Part shown: piece after piece, positions 42,989 to 53,263 of the stretch
Layout of the letters: each line of letters opens with the position of its first letter
Numbering within the stretch: the first letter of the stretch is position 1
NCBI RefSeq assembly: GCF_900167565.1
Contig: NZ_FUZV01000002.1
Location: 1,364,001 to 1,428,000 of the forward strand
DNA length: 64,000 nt
From: Pseudoxanthomonas indica
GTDB taxonomy: Bacteria > Pseudomonadota > Gammaproteobacteria > Xanthomonadales > Xanthomonadaceae
Direction of reading: 5' to 3'
Position numbers and translations under genes: made by a program
The notes under the pieces: model-generated
What the model was told of the DNA's origin: nothing
The model's database searches: none
What the model saw: only the letters and a program-made list of their open reading frames with translations

Positions 42989-43553
42989 TGGAAGGTGCGT
43001 CGGCATCGCCGGGGCCCAGGGCGCGCTGCATCTGCACCGTGTCCAGCCAGCGGCCGTGCTTGCGGCCCAGGCCGCGGAAGACGCCCACGGTCTGGAAGCC
43101 CAGTTTCTCGTGCAGGATCACCGACGCAGCATTGGCCGGTTCGCCGATCACCGCGATCATCTGCCGGTAGCCCTTGGCTTCGCAGGCTTCAATCAAAGCC
43201 TGCAGCAGCGCGCGGCCAATGCCCTGGCCCTGGAAATCCGGTTCGATGTAGACGGTGTCTTCCACCGTCCAGCGATAGCCGATGCGGCTGCGGTAACTGC
43301 TGGCGTAGGCGTAGCCGGCGAACTGGCCATCCACTTCCGCCACGAGGTAGGGATAACCCGCCGCCATGACATCGCGCATGCGCCTGGCCATCTCGGCTTC
43401 GTCGGGGACATCGTATTCGTAGGTGGCCACGCGCTCGCGTACTTCGTAGGCGTACAGCGTGGCAATGGCGGGAATGTCGGCCGGGGTGGCCTCGCGCAGA
43501 TGCAGGGGCAAGGCGGCGGTCTCAGTCGATATAGCGCTTGAGCAGATCGCCAT
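42981..43553 (-). CDS. GNAT N-acetyltransferase (phosphinothricin acetyltransferase-like)
   Basis: A protein of about 190 residues whose exact start is uncertain because the 5' end overlaps aguB; ATG at 43553 or 43559 fits. The GNAT fold is clear: LHLREATPADIPAIATLYAYEV, YLVAEVDGQFAGYAYASSYRSR, the acetyl-CoA loop VYIEPDFQGQGIGRALLQALIE, and NAASVILHEKLGFQTVGVFRGLGRKHGRWLDTV. The sequence pattern is that of the Pat/MddA group, which acetylates small molecules such as phosphinothricin or methionine sulfoximine. The natural substrate is not known. Confidence 0.9.
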   Translation of the reverse strand: MAICSSAISTETAALPLHLREATPADIPAIATLYAYEVRERVATYEYDVPDEAEMARRMRDVMAAGYPYLVAEVDGQFAGYAYASSYRSRIGYRWTVEDTVYIEPDFQGQGIGRALLQALIEACEAKGYRQMIAVIGEPANAASVILHEKLGFQTVGVFRGLGRKHGRWLDTVQMQRALGPGDADAPSNE

Positions 43554-44409
43554 ATGCATCGATGCGGCGATCGCGCAGGAACGGCCAGATGCGGCGCACG
43601 TGTTCGCTGCGTTCCATGTCCACTTCAACGCTCAGGATGGTTTCCTCGGTGCCGGCTTCGGCCTGGAATTCACCCTGCGGACCCAGCACATGGCTGTTGC
43701 CCCAGAACTGGATGCCGGAAGTGCCCAGCGGCGAAGGCTCATGTCCGACGCGATTGCAGCTGAGCACCGGCAGGCCATTGGCCACGGCGTGGCCGCGATG
43801 GCTCAGCACCCAGGCATCGCGCTGGCGGTTTTTCTCGGCGGCTTCGTCATCCGGATCCCAGCCGATGGCGGTGGGATAGAGCAGCACTTCGGCGCCGGCC
43901 AACGCCATCAGGCGCGCGGCTTCCGGATACCACTGATCCCAGCACACCAGCACGCCCAGGCGACCGACCGACGTCTGGATCGGGGTGAAGCCGATATCGC
44001 CCGGAGTGAAGTAGAACTTTTCGTAGAAGCCCGGATCATCCGGGATATGCATCTTGCGGTACTTGCCGGCGATGTGGCCGTCTTTCTCGAACACCACCGC
44101 GGTGTTGTGGTACAGGCCGATGGCGCGGCGCTCGAACAGCGAGCTGACCAGCACCACGCCGTGCTGCTTGGCGAGCTGGCCCAGGCGTTCGGTGCTGGGG
44201 CCGGGAATCGGCTCGGCCAGATCGAATTCCTGCACCGACTCGTGCTGGCAGAAGTAGGGACCGTTGTGCAGTTCCTGCAGCAGCACCAGGCGCGCGCCAC
44301 GCTTGGCGGCCTCGGCGACGCGCGCTTCGATCACGCTCAGGTTGGCGTCGGCATCGCCGTGGTTCTTTTCCTGGATCAGGGCGACGGGCAGGGTCGTCTT
44401 GCGGGTCAT
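43522..44409 (-). CDS. aguB: N-carbamoylputrescine amidase
   Basis: A 295-residue nitrilase-superfamily enzyme that hydrolyses N-carbamoylputrescine to putrescine, the last step of the agmatine route. The catalytic triad is in LLQELHNGPYF (Glu), GKYRKMHIPDDP (Lys) and VLVCWDQWYPEAAR (Cys). The start MTRKTTLPVALIQ is chosen by homology. aguA, for the preceding step, lies about 2.5 kb upstream on the same strand with an MFS-like transporter and an aldo/keto reductase between them. Confidence 0.95.
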   Translation of the reverse strand: MTRKTTLPVALIQEKNHGDADANLSVIEARVAEAAKRGARLVLLQELHNGPYFCQHESVQEFDLAEPIPGPSTERLGQLAKQHGVVLVSSLFERRAIGLYHNTAVVFEKDGHIAGKYRKMHIPDDPGFYEKFYFTPGDIGFTPIQTSVGRLGVLVCWDQWYPEAARLMALAGAEVLLYPTAIGWDPDDEAAEKNRQRDAWVLSHRGHAVANGLPVLSCNRVGHEPSPLGTSGIQFWGNSHVLGPQGEFQAEAGTEETILSVEVDMERSEHVRRIWPFLRDRRIDAYGDLLKRYID

Positions 44410-44484
44410 GGCGGGGGATGTCTTTAGCGGACGCGCATGGTAACGCGGATGGCCGCGCACCGTGCCGACGCGGAGTGAACGTGG

Positions 44485-45813
44485 TTAGGGCTTCGCCGGC
44501 GCGACGTGCGCGGGTGGAACCGGCTCCGGCGTCGCGAGTTCGCGCCGATGCTGCGCGCGCCCCAGCCAGCCGCCGGTGCCCGCCCAGACCAGGGCGATGC
44601 CCGCGCCGATGAACATCGCCAGGGCCGGCTGCTGGGCAATGTGATCCAGCGCCGCCTTGACCCAGCCGCTCAGGGCGTCGGCGCCGCGATAGACCACGGT
44701 GTCGTTGAAGTTCTTGGCCTTGTACTTTTCCTCATCGCCGACCACGGTGTAGAGCATTTCGCGGCCGGGTCGCACCAGCGCGTATTCACCAGCGCGGCGC
44801 ACCACCATCACCACCGCGAACACCGCGAAGGTGGGCGCCAGCGCCAGCCACAGGAAGCCGGCGGCGGTGACGATGGGCACGACCACCAGCAGCACGCCCA
44901 CGCCGAGTTTTCTTGCCACCTGCCCGGTGATGAAAATCTGGGTGAGGATGGCCAGGCTCTGCACGATGGTGTCGATCGTGCCGAAAACCTGGGTCTGCCG
45001 GGTCTTGTCGGGGAAATGCTCGGCCACCAGCCGCGCCTGTTCGAAGTAGAGGAAGGTGCTGACGCTGGCCAGCAACACCACGAACAGGGCAATGACCATC
45101 AGATAAGGCGACTTGAACACCGCGGTGGCGCCGGCAAACGGATTGCCGCCGAGCGGACGCGCACGCGCGGCCACATCGTTGGCGCGCAGTGGCTGGCGGT
45201 CACGCCAATGCTGCAACCACACGGTGGCGAAGATGCTGCCCACCAGGAACGCCGCGGACAGGAACACCAGCCCGGCGTGGCCGAGCGGTTCCACCAGCAG
45301 CGTGCCGAGCAGCGGACCGACCAGCCCACCCAGGCTGGCGCCGCCGGCCATCAGCGCGAACAGGCGCTTGGCCTGGTTCACCGCGAACAGATCCGCCAGC
45401 ACGCTCCAGGCCAGCGAGATGCTCAGCAGGTTGAATACCGACAGCCAGATGTAGAAGGCACGCGCAATCCAGACGTCATCGGCACGCCACAGAAACAGCA
45501 GGGCGAACACGATCAGGTTGGAGGCGAAGAAGCCGAACGTCCACGGCAGGATCCGCCGGCGCGAGGCGCGTGCGGCCAGCCAGCCGAACAGCGGCATCGC
45601 CAGCAACGTGGCGATGAAGGTGCCGGTGAACAGCCATTGCAGGTTGTCCACTCCACCGGCCACGCCCATGGTTTCGCGCACCGGCCGCAGCATGAAGTAG
45701 CCGGTGAACAGCAGAAAGAACAGGCTCAGTCCGGCCACCACCGCGCCCGCTTCGTGCGGCTGGACGTTGAAAAGACGGGCGATGAAGTTGGCGCGCGGTG
45801 GTGGGTTCGACAT
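44485..45813 (-). CDS. Major-facilitator-like / NTP-NDP exchange-type transporter
   Basis: A 442-residue integral membrane protein with about 11-12 hydrophobic helices. The start has a family-typical FNVQPHEAGAVVAGLSLFFLLFTGYFMLRPVRETMGVAGG. Further motifs are SWSVLADLFAVNQAKRLFALMAGGASLGGLVGP-like stretches and DKTRQTQVFGTIDTIVQSLAI. This group is often annotated as MFS or as the ATP/ADP-translocase-like superfamily; the substrate is unknown. It lies between aguB and the aldo/keto reductase, all on one strand, so a role in polyamine transport is possible but unproven. Confidence 0.85.
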   Translation of the reverse strand: MSNPPPRANFIARLFNVQPHEAGAVVAGLSLFFLLFTGYFMLRPVRETMGVAGGVDNLQWLFTGTFIATLLAMPLFGWLAARASRRRILPWTFGFFASNLIVFALLFLWRADDVWIARAFYIWLSVFNLLSISLAWSVLADLFAVNQAKRLFALMAGGASLGGLVGPLLGTLLVEPLGHAGLVFLSAAFLVGSIFATVWLQHWRDRQPLRANDVAARARPLGGNPFAGATAVFKSPYLMVIALFVVLLASVSTFLYFEQARLVAEHFPDKTRQTQVFGTIDTIVQSLAILTQIFITGQVARKLGVGVLLVVVPIVTAAGFLWLALAPTFAVFAVVMVVRRAGEYALVRPGREMLYTVVGDEEKYKAKNFNDTVVYRGADALSGWVKAALDHIAQQPALAMFIGAGIALVWAGTGGWLGRAQHRRELATPEPVPPAHVAPAKP

Positions 45814-45825
45814 CGTGTCGTGGGC

Positions 45826-46800
45826 TCAGGCGAAGTGGCTGATCAGGGATTGGCGTTGTTGGGCGTCCAGGTCCGGGCCGATGCCCGCCTGCAGGTTGTC
45901 GCTCTGGCGATCCGGTTTGCCGGTGGCCGGAATCACCACGGTCACTGCCGGCTGGCTGAGCGCGAACTTCAGGAAGGCCTGCGCCCAGCTGGTGATGCCG
46001 GCGGCGGCGGCCCAGTCGGGCAGGGGTTTGTCCTTGACCTGGGCGAACAGTTTTCCGTCTTCGAAGGCGCGGTTGATCATCACCGCGATGCCCAGATCCT
46101 GGGCCAAGGGCAGCACGCGTTTTTCCGCGCCGCGCGACACCACCGAGTAGTTGATCTGCAGCCAGTCGGGTTTCTCGGCCTGGATGATCTCGGCCAGTTC
46201 GTCCTGCGCGCTTTCCAGGTAGTGGGTGACGCCGACGTAGCGCACCTTGCCTTGTTCTTTGAGTTCGCGGGCGACGGCCAGTTGGGTCTTGAGGTCGCGC
46301 AGGTTGTGGACCTGCAGCAGTTCGACCTTGTCGGTTTTCAGGCGACGCAGGCTGTCGTTGAACTGGGCCAGGCCTTCCTCGCGGCCGCTGACGCCGGAGA
46401 GCTTGGTGGCCAGCCAGGCCTTGGGTCGAAGCTGTTGTTCGGCGAGCAGAGCGCCGACCACATCTTCGGCGGTGCCGTAGGTGGGCGCGGTGTCGATGAC
46501 GGTGGCGCCACTGGCGATGAAGCGTTTGATCACTTCGCGCAAAGGATCGCGGTCCGCAGCGGACTCGCCGACTTCGAAACTGCCCGAGGTGCCCATGCCG
46601 ATCACCGGCACGCGTTCCTGCGTGCGCGGTATCAGGCGGGTGTTCAAGGGGCCGGCGAGTTTGGGCGCGGGCTTGTCCGCGGTGGCCGCGCCAGCGGCCT
46701 GCTGGCTGATGCCGGCCTCGGCGCTGTCACGGCAGGCCGCGAGGCCCAGTCCGGCGACGATCGCGGCGGTGGAGGTCAGGAATCCACGTCGGGTCTGCAC
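45826..46800 (-). CDS. Tat-exported aldo/keto reductase lipoprotein
   Basis: A 324-residue protein starting at GTG 46800, which has a good ribosome site (AAGGAGAACGCC); the ATG nine codons upstream would place this site inside the gene. It has a twin-arginine lipoprotein-type signal (TRRGFLTSTAAIVAGLGLAACRD). The mature barrel shows the AKR tetrad: Asp and Tyr in VIDTAPTYGTAEDVV, Lys in AWLATKL and His in LLQVHNL. Aldo/keto reductases use NADPH, which is cytosolic, so periplasmic export raises the question of the cofactor source. It is co-directional with the transporter downstream. Confidence 0.87.
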   Translation of the reverse strand: MQTRRGFLTSTAAIVAGLGLAACRDSAEAGISQQAAGAATADKPAPKLAGPLNTRLIPRTQERVPVIGMGTSGSFEVGESAADRDPLREVIKRFIASGATVIDTAPTYGTAEDVVGALLAEQQLRPKAWLATKLSGVSGREEGLAQFNDSLRRLKTDKVELLQVHNLRDLKTQLAVARELKEQGKVRYVGVTHYLESAQDELAEIIQAEKPDWLQINYSVVSRGAEKRVLPLAQDLGIAVMINRAFEDGKLFAQVKDKPLPDWAAAAGITSWAQAFLKFALSQPAVTVVIPATGKPDRQSDNLQAGIGPDLDAQQRQSLISHFA

Positions 46801-46934
46801 GGCGTTCTCCTTGCGGGGGAAGAACACCGGTTATGGAGGATCGCCACCGCGCGTGTGTAAACGAAGCGTTCAATGGCGACCCAACCAATGGCCTACGCGC
46901 ATATACCGGGCAGGACGGTTGCGTGGCAACCGCC

Positions 46935-47969
46935 TCAGGCGGAAAGCAAGCCCTGCGGCAGTTGCATGGTGATGCAGTGCAGGCTGCCGTTCTGCCAGAT
47001 CAGCGAGCGGCAGGGCACCTGCACGATCTCGCGATCCGGGTAAGCCCTGGCGAGCACGGCGGCGGCGGCGTTGTCCGAGCGATCACCATAGGCCGGCATC
47101 AGCACGGCGCCATTGAGGATCAGGTAATTGGCATACGACGCGGCAAGGCGGCGACCGTTGTCGAGAATCGGCTCGGCCCACGGCAGCGGATACAGGCGGT
47201 ACGGCGCGCCATCACGCGTGCGCAGCGCGGCGATTTCCTCGCCCATCGCGGTCAGTTCGGCATGGTGCGAATCGTTGGGGTCGTCGCAGGCCTGGAAGAC
47301 GATGGCGTTGCCAGGCGCGAAGCGGGCGAGGGTGTCGACGTGGGCGTCGGTGTCATCGCCTTCCAGATAGCCATGGTCCAACCACAGCACGCGGTCCTGC
47401 TTGAGCCAGCCGGCCAGGCGCTGGCTCAGTTCTTCGCGGCTGGCGTCGGGATGGCGCTCGTGCAGGCACTGCCAGGTGGTCAGCAGGGTGCCGGCGCCGT
47501 CGCTGTCGATGGCGCCACCTTCCAGTGCAAAATCAATGGTTTGCACGAAGTAGTTGTGAAACAGGTTCATGCCCGACAGCTCGCCGACCAGGCGGTCGTC
47601 GCGGCTGGCTTCGTACTTGCCGCCCCAGCCGGTGAAGCGGAAATCCAGCAGCTTGTAGCGGCCACCATCGCGCAGGGTGATGGGGCCGGTGTCGCGCAGC
47701 CAGGTGTCGTCGTACTCGGCCGGCACGAAGCGCACCTTCGCCATGTCCACCCGCGCCGAGCGCAGGCGCGCTTCGGCATAGGTCTGCAGATCGTCGTCGG
47801 CCACGCAGATCACCACCGGCTGGAAGCGGGTGATGGCGGCGACCAGCGCCACATAGGTGTCCTCGACTTCACCCAGGCGCTCGGCCCAGTCGGTCTCGGC
47901 ATGCGGCCAGGCGATCAGGATCGCGGACTGGGTTTCCCACTCCGCGGGCAGGCGAAAAGCATCGGTCAT
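46935..47969 (-). CDS. aguA: Agmatine deiminase
   Basis: A 344-residue guanidino-modifying enzyme that converts agmatine to N-carbamoylputrescine and ammonia. The start MTDAFRLPAEWETQSAILIAWPHAETDW is diagnostic. Catalytic residues are in WLRDTGPI (Asp), EGGAIDSDG (Glu), LDHGYLEGDDTDAHVDT (His) and LHCITMQLPQG (Cys). It acts just before AguB in putrescine synthesis; both are in this minus-strand run. A small secreted protein gene lies 12 bases upstream and may be in the same transcript. Confidence 0.96.
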   Translation of the reverse strand: MTDAFRLPAEWETQSAILIAWPHAETDWAERLGEVEDTYVALVAAITRFQPVVICVADDDLQTYAEARLRSARVDMAKVRFVPAEYDDTWLRDTGPITLRDGGRYKLLDFRFTGWGGKYEASRDDRLVGELSGMNLFHNYFVQTIDFALEGGAIDSDGAGTLLTTWQCLHERHPDASREELSQRLAGWLKQDRVLWLDHGYLEGDDTDAHVDTLARFAPGNAIVFQACDDPNDSHHAELTAMGEEIAALRTRDGAPYRLYPLPWAEPILDNGRRLAASYANYLILNGAVLMPAYGDRSDNAAAAVLARAYPDREIVQVPCRSLIWQNGSLHCITMQLPQGLLSA

Positions 47970-47981
47970 TGGTTCAGGGCT

Positions 47982-48311
47982 TCAACGAATGGGGGGCTTG
48001 GGGCCCACTTCGTCGGCGCTGGCCTGGTTGGCCACGACGTCGATCACGCGGTCGCGTTCGAAGTAGACGGTGAAAGCAGGATAGACCCAGCGATTGATGG
48101 TGGGCCACTGGCGCTTCTGTCCGCCGCGCGGATCCAGGCGCTCCTGCGGCGCGCCGAATCGCTGTTCCACCTGGGCGCTGGTCCAGCCGCGCACGGGGGC
48201 GGCCTGCTGTGCGGTTTCCTGCACGCGTTCAATCAACAAGGTATCGCCGTCCTGCGCGCTGGCGACAGCGGATACGGCAAGCAACGAAACCGCGATGGCA
48301 ACACGAAGCAT
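47982..48311 (-). CDS. Small secreted protein, unknown function
   Basis: A 109-residue protein with a signal peptide (MLRVAIAVSLLAVSAVASAQ, likely cleaved after SAQ). The mature part contains RGWTSAQVEQRFGAPQERLDPRGGQKRQWPTINRWVYPAFTVYFERDRVIDVV. This resembles the beta-sheet of BamE/SmpA-like proteins (small outer-membrane assembly folds, with MTxxQVxxxxGxP), but the lipoprotein Cys of BamE is absent. It is 12 bases upstream of aguA on the same strand, yet its relation to agmatine metabolism is unknown. Confidence 0.72.
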   Translation of the reverse strand: MLRVAIAVSLLAVSAVASAQDGDTLLIERVQETAQQAAPVRGWTSAQVEQRFGAPQERLDPRGGQKRQWPTINRWVYPAFTVYFERDRVIDVVANQASADEVGPKPPIR

Positions 48312-48362
48312 GGCGTTGGTCTCCCCCGGATGAAGCGCCATTTATAGCAAAAGCGCCGCAAC

Positions 48363-48384
48363 AAAAAACCGCCCGGAGGCGGCT
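48363..48384 (-). terminator. Terminator of the L36 gene
   Basis: On the minus strand the stem CCGCC-tccg-GGCGG is followed by TTTTTTG. It lies 60 bases after the rpmJ stop and upstream of the small secreted protein gene. Confidence 0.75.
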
Positions 48385-48444
48385 TTCTGGGTGTTGCGCG
48401 AAGGCGACGGCATCCATCGGGATGCAGCCGCGTCTGCACCGGTC

Positions 48445-48570
<126 letters not shown>

Positions 48571-48617
48571 GATGTGAAACCTCGGCGTAAAAGTGTTGGG
48601 GCGAAACGAAGCCCGCT

Positions 48618-48647
48618 ATTCTACGGGTAATTCCTGAGTTGTATCAA
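48618..48647 (-). promoter_or_regulatory. Sigma-70-like promoter for the L36 gene
   Basis: On the minus strand TTGATA (48642-48647) is separated by 18 bases from TAGAAT (48618-48623). Transcription would begin near 48611, about 40 bases before the start codon of rpmJ. Confidence 0.55.
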
Positions 48648-48755
48648 GTGGTTGCCTTGGAGAAAGGCAAAGGGCCCCCGAGAGCGGTGTGGCCGGGCCC
48701 CGGGCAGCCCCGTGGCAGAGCGGCATAATAGCGGTCAAAACCATAGGAATGCCCC

Positions 48756-49424
48756 ATGACCGAAGCCGCTCCCGTCCTCACCATCGATGGTCCCTCCGGG
48801 GCGGGCAAGGGCACGGTCAGCCGGCTGGCGGCCGAGCGCCTGGGCTGGCATTACCTGGATTCCGGCGCGCTGTACCGTGCCGTGGGCGTGGCGGCGAGCT
48901 GGGCGGACCTGGATGTGTCCGACCCGGCCGCCCTGGTCCGCTGCACCTTTGATACCTCGGTCCGCTTTGAGGAGGGGGCCCAGGGGCTGCGCGTGATCGT
49001 GGACGACGTGGACGCCACCGACGAACTGCGGCTGGAGACCACCGGCGCGCTGGCTTCGGCCATTGCCGCCATTCCGGAAGTCCGGGCGGCGCTGAAGGAG
49101 CGCCAGCGTGCTTTCCGGCGCGCGCCGGGCCTGGTGGCGGACGGCCGCGACATGGGCACGGTGATCTTTCCCGACGCCGCCTACAAGGTGTTCCTGACGG
49201 CCAGCGCCGGGGAGCGGGCCGAAAGGCGCTATAAGCAGTTGAAAGAAAAAGGGGTTTCCGTTACCTTAGACGGTCTGCTGCGCGAGATCCTGGCGCGCGA
49301 CGCCCGTGACGCCCAACGCACGGTGGCGCCTTTGCGGCCGGCCGATGACGCCGTCCTCATCGACACCACCGGCCTGGGCATCGAAGACGTCGTGACCCGG
49401 GTTCTGGCGATCGTCACCGGTTGA
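48756..49424 (+). CDS. cmk: Cytidylate kinase
   Basis: A 222-residue P-loop kinase that phosphorylates CMP and dCMP. The nucleotide-binding loop is [18 protein letters not shown] near the N-terminus; [28 protein letters not shown] and the lid [14 protein letters not shown] are conserved. An AGGAA ribosome site precedes ATG 48756. The cmk-rpsA-ihfB order is conserved in gammaproteobacteria. Confidence 0.97.
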   Translation: MTEAAPVLTIDGPSGAGKGTVSRLAAERLGWHYLDSGALYRAVGVAASWADLDVSDPAALVRCTFDTSVRFEEGAQGLRVIVDDVDATDELRLETTGALASAIAAIPEVRAALKERQRAFRRAPGLVADGRDMGTVIFPDAAYKVFLTASAGERAERRYKQLKEKGVSVTLDGLLREILARDARDAQRTVAPLRPADDAVLIDTTGLGIEDVVTRVLAIVTG

Positions 49425-49615
49425 TTCGGCAATACCGATCCGCCGGACACGCCGCCAGCGCAACTGGCGCAGCAGAAACGGTCCGCGTGGCGATGGTCGC
49501 CAGCGCGGTTAATCCACTTCCAACACACGGCATGTTGTTCTGTGCCGAAAGGGTGGGCAGGGGAAAACGCCACGAAGGCGTGTACCTGCCCGTGTGTCCA
49601 ACTGAGTAATCAACA

Positions 49616-51295
<1,680 letters not shown>

Positions 51296-51337
51296 GTCTG
51301 CTTCGGTTGCACTGCTGTAATACGCAAGTCCATCCCG

Positions 51338-51365
51338 CCGGTCCGGGTTTTCGAACCCGGACCGG
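51338..51365. other. Perfect 12-bp TTCG hairpin between rpsA and ihfB
   Basis: CCGGTCCGGGTT and AACCCGGACCGG pair perfectly around a TTCG tetraloop. There is no T-run on either side. The spacing (43 bases after rpsA, 31 before ihfB) suits a processing or attenuation structure of a shared transcript rather than a classical terminator. Confidence 0.75.
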
Positions 51366-51396
51366 ATCGGGGCACCCCGCCTGACATCCGCGCCCG

Positions 51397-51702
51397 ATGA
51401 CCAAGTCCGAACTCATCGAAATCCTGACCCGCCGCCAGCCTCACCTGAAGGCCGAAGACGTCGATCTTGCCGTCAAGTCGCTGCTGGAAATGATGGCCGG
51501 CTCTCTGGCGCACGGTGACCGTATCGAAATCCGCGGCTTTGGCAGCTTCTCGCTGCACTATCGTCCGCCGCGCATGGGCCGCAATCCCAAGACCGGTGAC
51601 TCGGTCGCTTTGCCGGCCAAGCACGTGCCGCACTTCAAGCCGGGCAAGGAGCTGCGCGAGCGCGTCAGCACCGTGACCCCGCTGGAAGAAAACGTCGACT
51701 GA
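51397..51702 (+). CDS. ihfB: Integration host factor subunit beta
   Basis: A 101-residue HU/IHF-family DNA-bending protein, partner of IhfA. The DNA-binding beta-arm carries [45 protein letters not shown], with the intercalating Pro in the GRNPKTG turn. The C-terminal acidic tail (LEENVD) is species-specific. It follows rpsA as in other gammaproteobacteria, with a perfect hairpin in between. Confidence 0.97.
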   Translation: MTKSELIEILTRRQPHLKAEDVDLAVKSLLEMMAGSLAHGDRIEIRGFGSFSLHYRPPRMGRNPKTGDSVALPAKHVPHFKPGKELRERVSTVTPLEENVD

Positions 51703-51787
51703 TCCCGCAAGGGCAGGGCTGGCATGTCGCAGGGGCACGCACTCGGATAAGCTACCGGCTCGATAGCAAGGAGCTGGGAGCCGCCCG

Positions 51788-52081
51788 ATGAACACTGTCC
51801 GCCTGATCATCGCTTTGTTGTTCCTGGCCATCGGCCTGATCGTGGGTGTACTCAACACCCAGCCCATCGTTCTCAAACTGCTGTTTACCGACATCCCGAC
51901 TTCGTCCGGGGTGGCCATTATTCTTTCGCTGCTGTTCGGCGTGATCATCGGTGGCCTGATCGTCATGGCCACCATGGTGCTGCCGCTCTACGCCAAGCTG
52001 CGCAAAGCGTCGCGTCCGGCGCCCAGTGCGCCCGCCGCGCCTCCAGTGGTCCCGCCGTCGACGCCGGGCCCGGGACTCTGA
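51788..52081 (+). CDS. lapA: LapA-family inner-membrane protein
   Basis: A 97-residue protein with two hydrophobic helices (about 3-23, VRLIIALLFLAIGLIVGVLN; about 38-65, VAIILSLLFGVIIGGLIVMATMVL) joined by a short QPIVLKLLFTDIPTSSG segment, the DUF1049 pattern. The cytosolic tail is Ala/Pro-rich. It works with LapB in adjusting LPS assembly. lapB begins 3 bases after its stop, and an AGGAG ribosome site precedes the ATG. Confidence 0.9.
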   Translation: MNTVRLIIALLFLAIGLIVGVLNTQPIVLKLLFTDIPTSSGVAIILSLLFGVIIGGLIVMATMVLPLYAKLRKASRPAPSAPAAPPVVPPSTPGPGL

Positions 52082-52084
52082 TCG

Positions 52085-53263
52085 ATGGAATTCCTCAACG
52101 AGTGGTTCTGGTTCTTCCTGTTCCTGCCACTGGCGGCACTGACCGGCTGGATCATTGGTCGTCGCGGTGGCCAGCGCCATGGCGATACCCAGGTGAGCCG
52201 GCTGTCCAGCACCTACTTCCGCGGCTTGAACTACCTGCTCAACGAGCAGCCGGACAAGGCGATCGAGCTGTTCCTGCACATTGCCGAGTTGGACAAGGAA
52301 ACCTTTGAAACCCAGGTGGCGCTGGGACACCTGTTCCGTCGCCGCGGCGAAGTGGATCGCGCCATCCGCCTGCATCAGGGCCTGGTGCAGCGGCCAGACC
52401 TCAATGACCAGCAGAAGGTGCAGGCGCTGCTGGCACTGGGCGAGGACTACATGCGCTCGGGCCTGCTGGATCGTGCCGAAACCGTATTTACCGATCTGGC
52501 CCGCATCGACCAGCGTGCGCCGCAGGCACTCAAGCACCTGATCGGCATCTACCAGGCCGAACGCGACTGGGAAAAGGCCATCGACAACGCGATGCGCTTC
52601 GAGGAAGTCACTGGTGAGCCGATGGGCAAACTGGTGGCGCAGTTCGAATGCGAGCTCGCCGACCGCTACCGCGCCGCCAATGACCTGACCTCGGCACGCG
52701 CGGCCATCGCCCGTGCCTACCAGGCTGACGCCGGCTGTGTGCGCGCCGGCATTCTGGAAGGGCGGCTGGAATCGGACGATGGCAACCATGAAGCCGCCAT
52801 CCGCGCCTTCGAACGCGCGGCGCGCCACGACCCCGATTACCTGCCGGAGCTGTTGCCCGGGCTGCTGGCCGCGTACGACAAGGTCGGCGATGTCTCCGGC
52901 GCACGCGCCTTCCTGTCTGAAATGAGCGAGCACTATCGGGGTATCGCCCCGGTGCTGGCGCTGACCCGCCTGGTCGAAGGCCAGGATGGGGTGGCCGCGG
53001 CCCGCGCGTACCTGGCGCGCCAACTCAAGGACCGACCCTCGGTGCGTGGCGAAGCGGCCCTGATTGATCTGACCCTGGCCGAAGGCGCCGACGCCACTGC
53101 CACGCTGCAGGACCTCAAGCACATCACCGACCAGTTGCTGGTGCGCAATCCCAGTTACCGCTGCACCCGCTGCGGATTCGGCGCACGCACCCACCACTGG
53201 CAGTGCCCAAGCTGCAAGGAGTGGGGCACCATCAAGCCGCTCCTGAACTACGCGGTGGTCTAG
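52085..53263 (+). CDS. lapB: Lipopolysaccharide assembly protein LapB
   Basis: A 392-residue protein with one N-terminal membrane helix (FWFFLFLPLAALTGWIIGR), a cytosolic run of TPR repeats (about residues 35-340) and a C-terminal rubredoxin-like metal knuckle: YRCTRCGFGARTHHWQCPSCKEWGTIKP (two CxxC pairs). In E. coli LapB binds YejM/PbgA and FtsH to control LpxC degradation and so LPS amount. Its TAG stop overlaps the next gene's GTG start (TAGTG), so translation is coupled to the glycosyl-phosphate transferase gene. Confidence 0.96.
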   Translation: MEFLNEWFWFFLFLPLAALTGWIIGRRGGQRHGDTQVSRLSSTYFRGLNYLLNEQPDKAIELFLHIAELDKETFETQVALGHLFRRRGEVDRAIRLHQGLVQRPDLNDQQKVQALLALGEDYMRSGLLDRAETVFTDLARIDQRAPQALKHLIGIYQAERDWEKAIDNAMRFEEVTGEPMGKLVAQFECELADRYRAANDLTSARAAIARAYQADAGCVRAGILEGRLESDDGNHEAAIRAFERAARHDPDYLPELLPGLLAAYDKVGDVSGARAFLSEMSEHYRGIAPVLALTRLVEGQDGVAAARAYLARQLKDRPSVRGEAALIDLTLAEGADATATLQDLKHITDQLLVRNPSYRCTRCGFGARTHHWQCPSCKEWGTIKPLLNYAVV

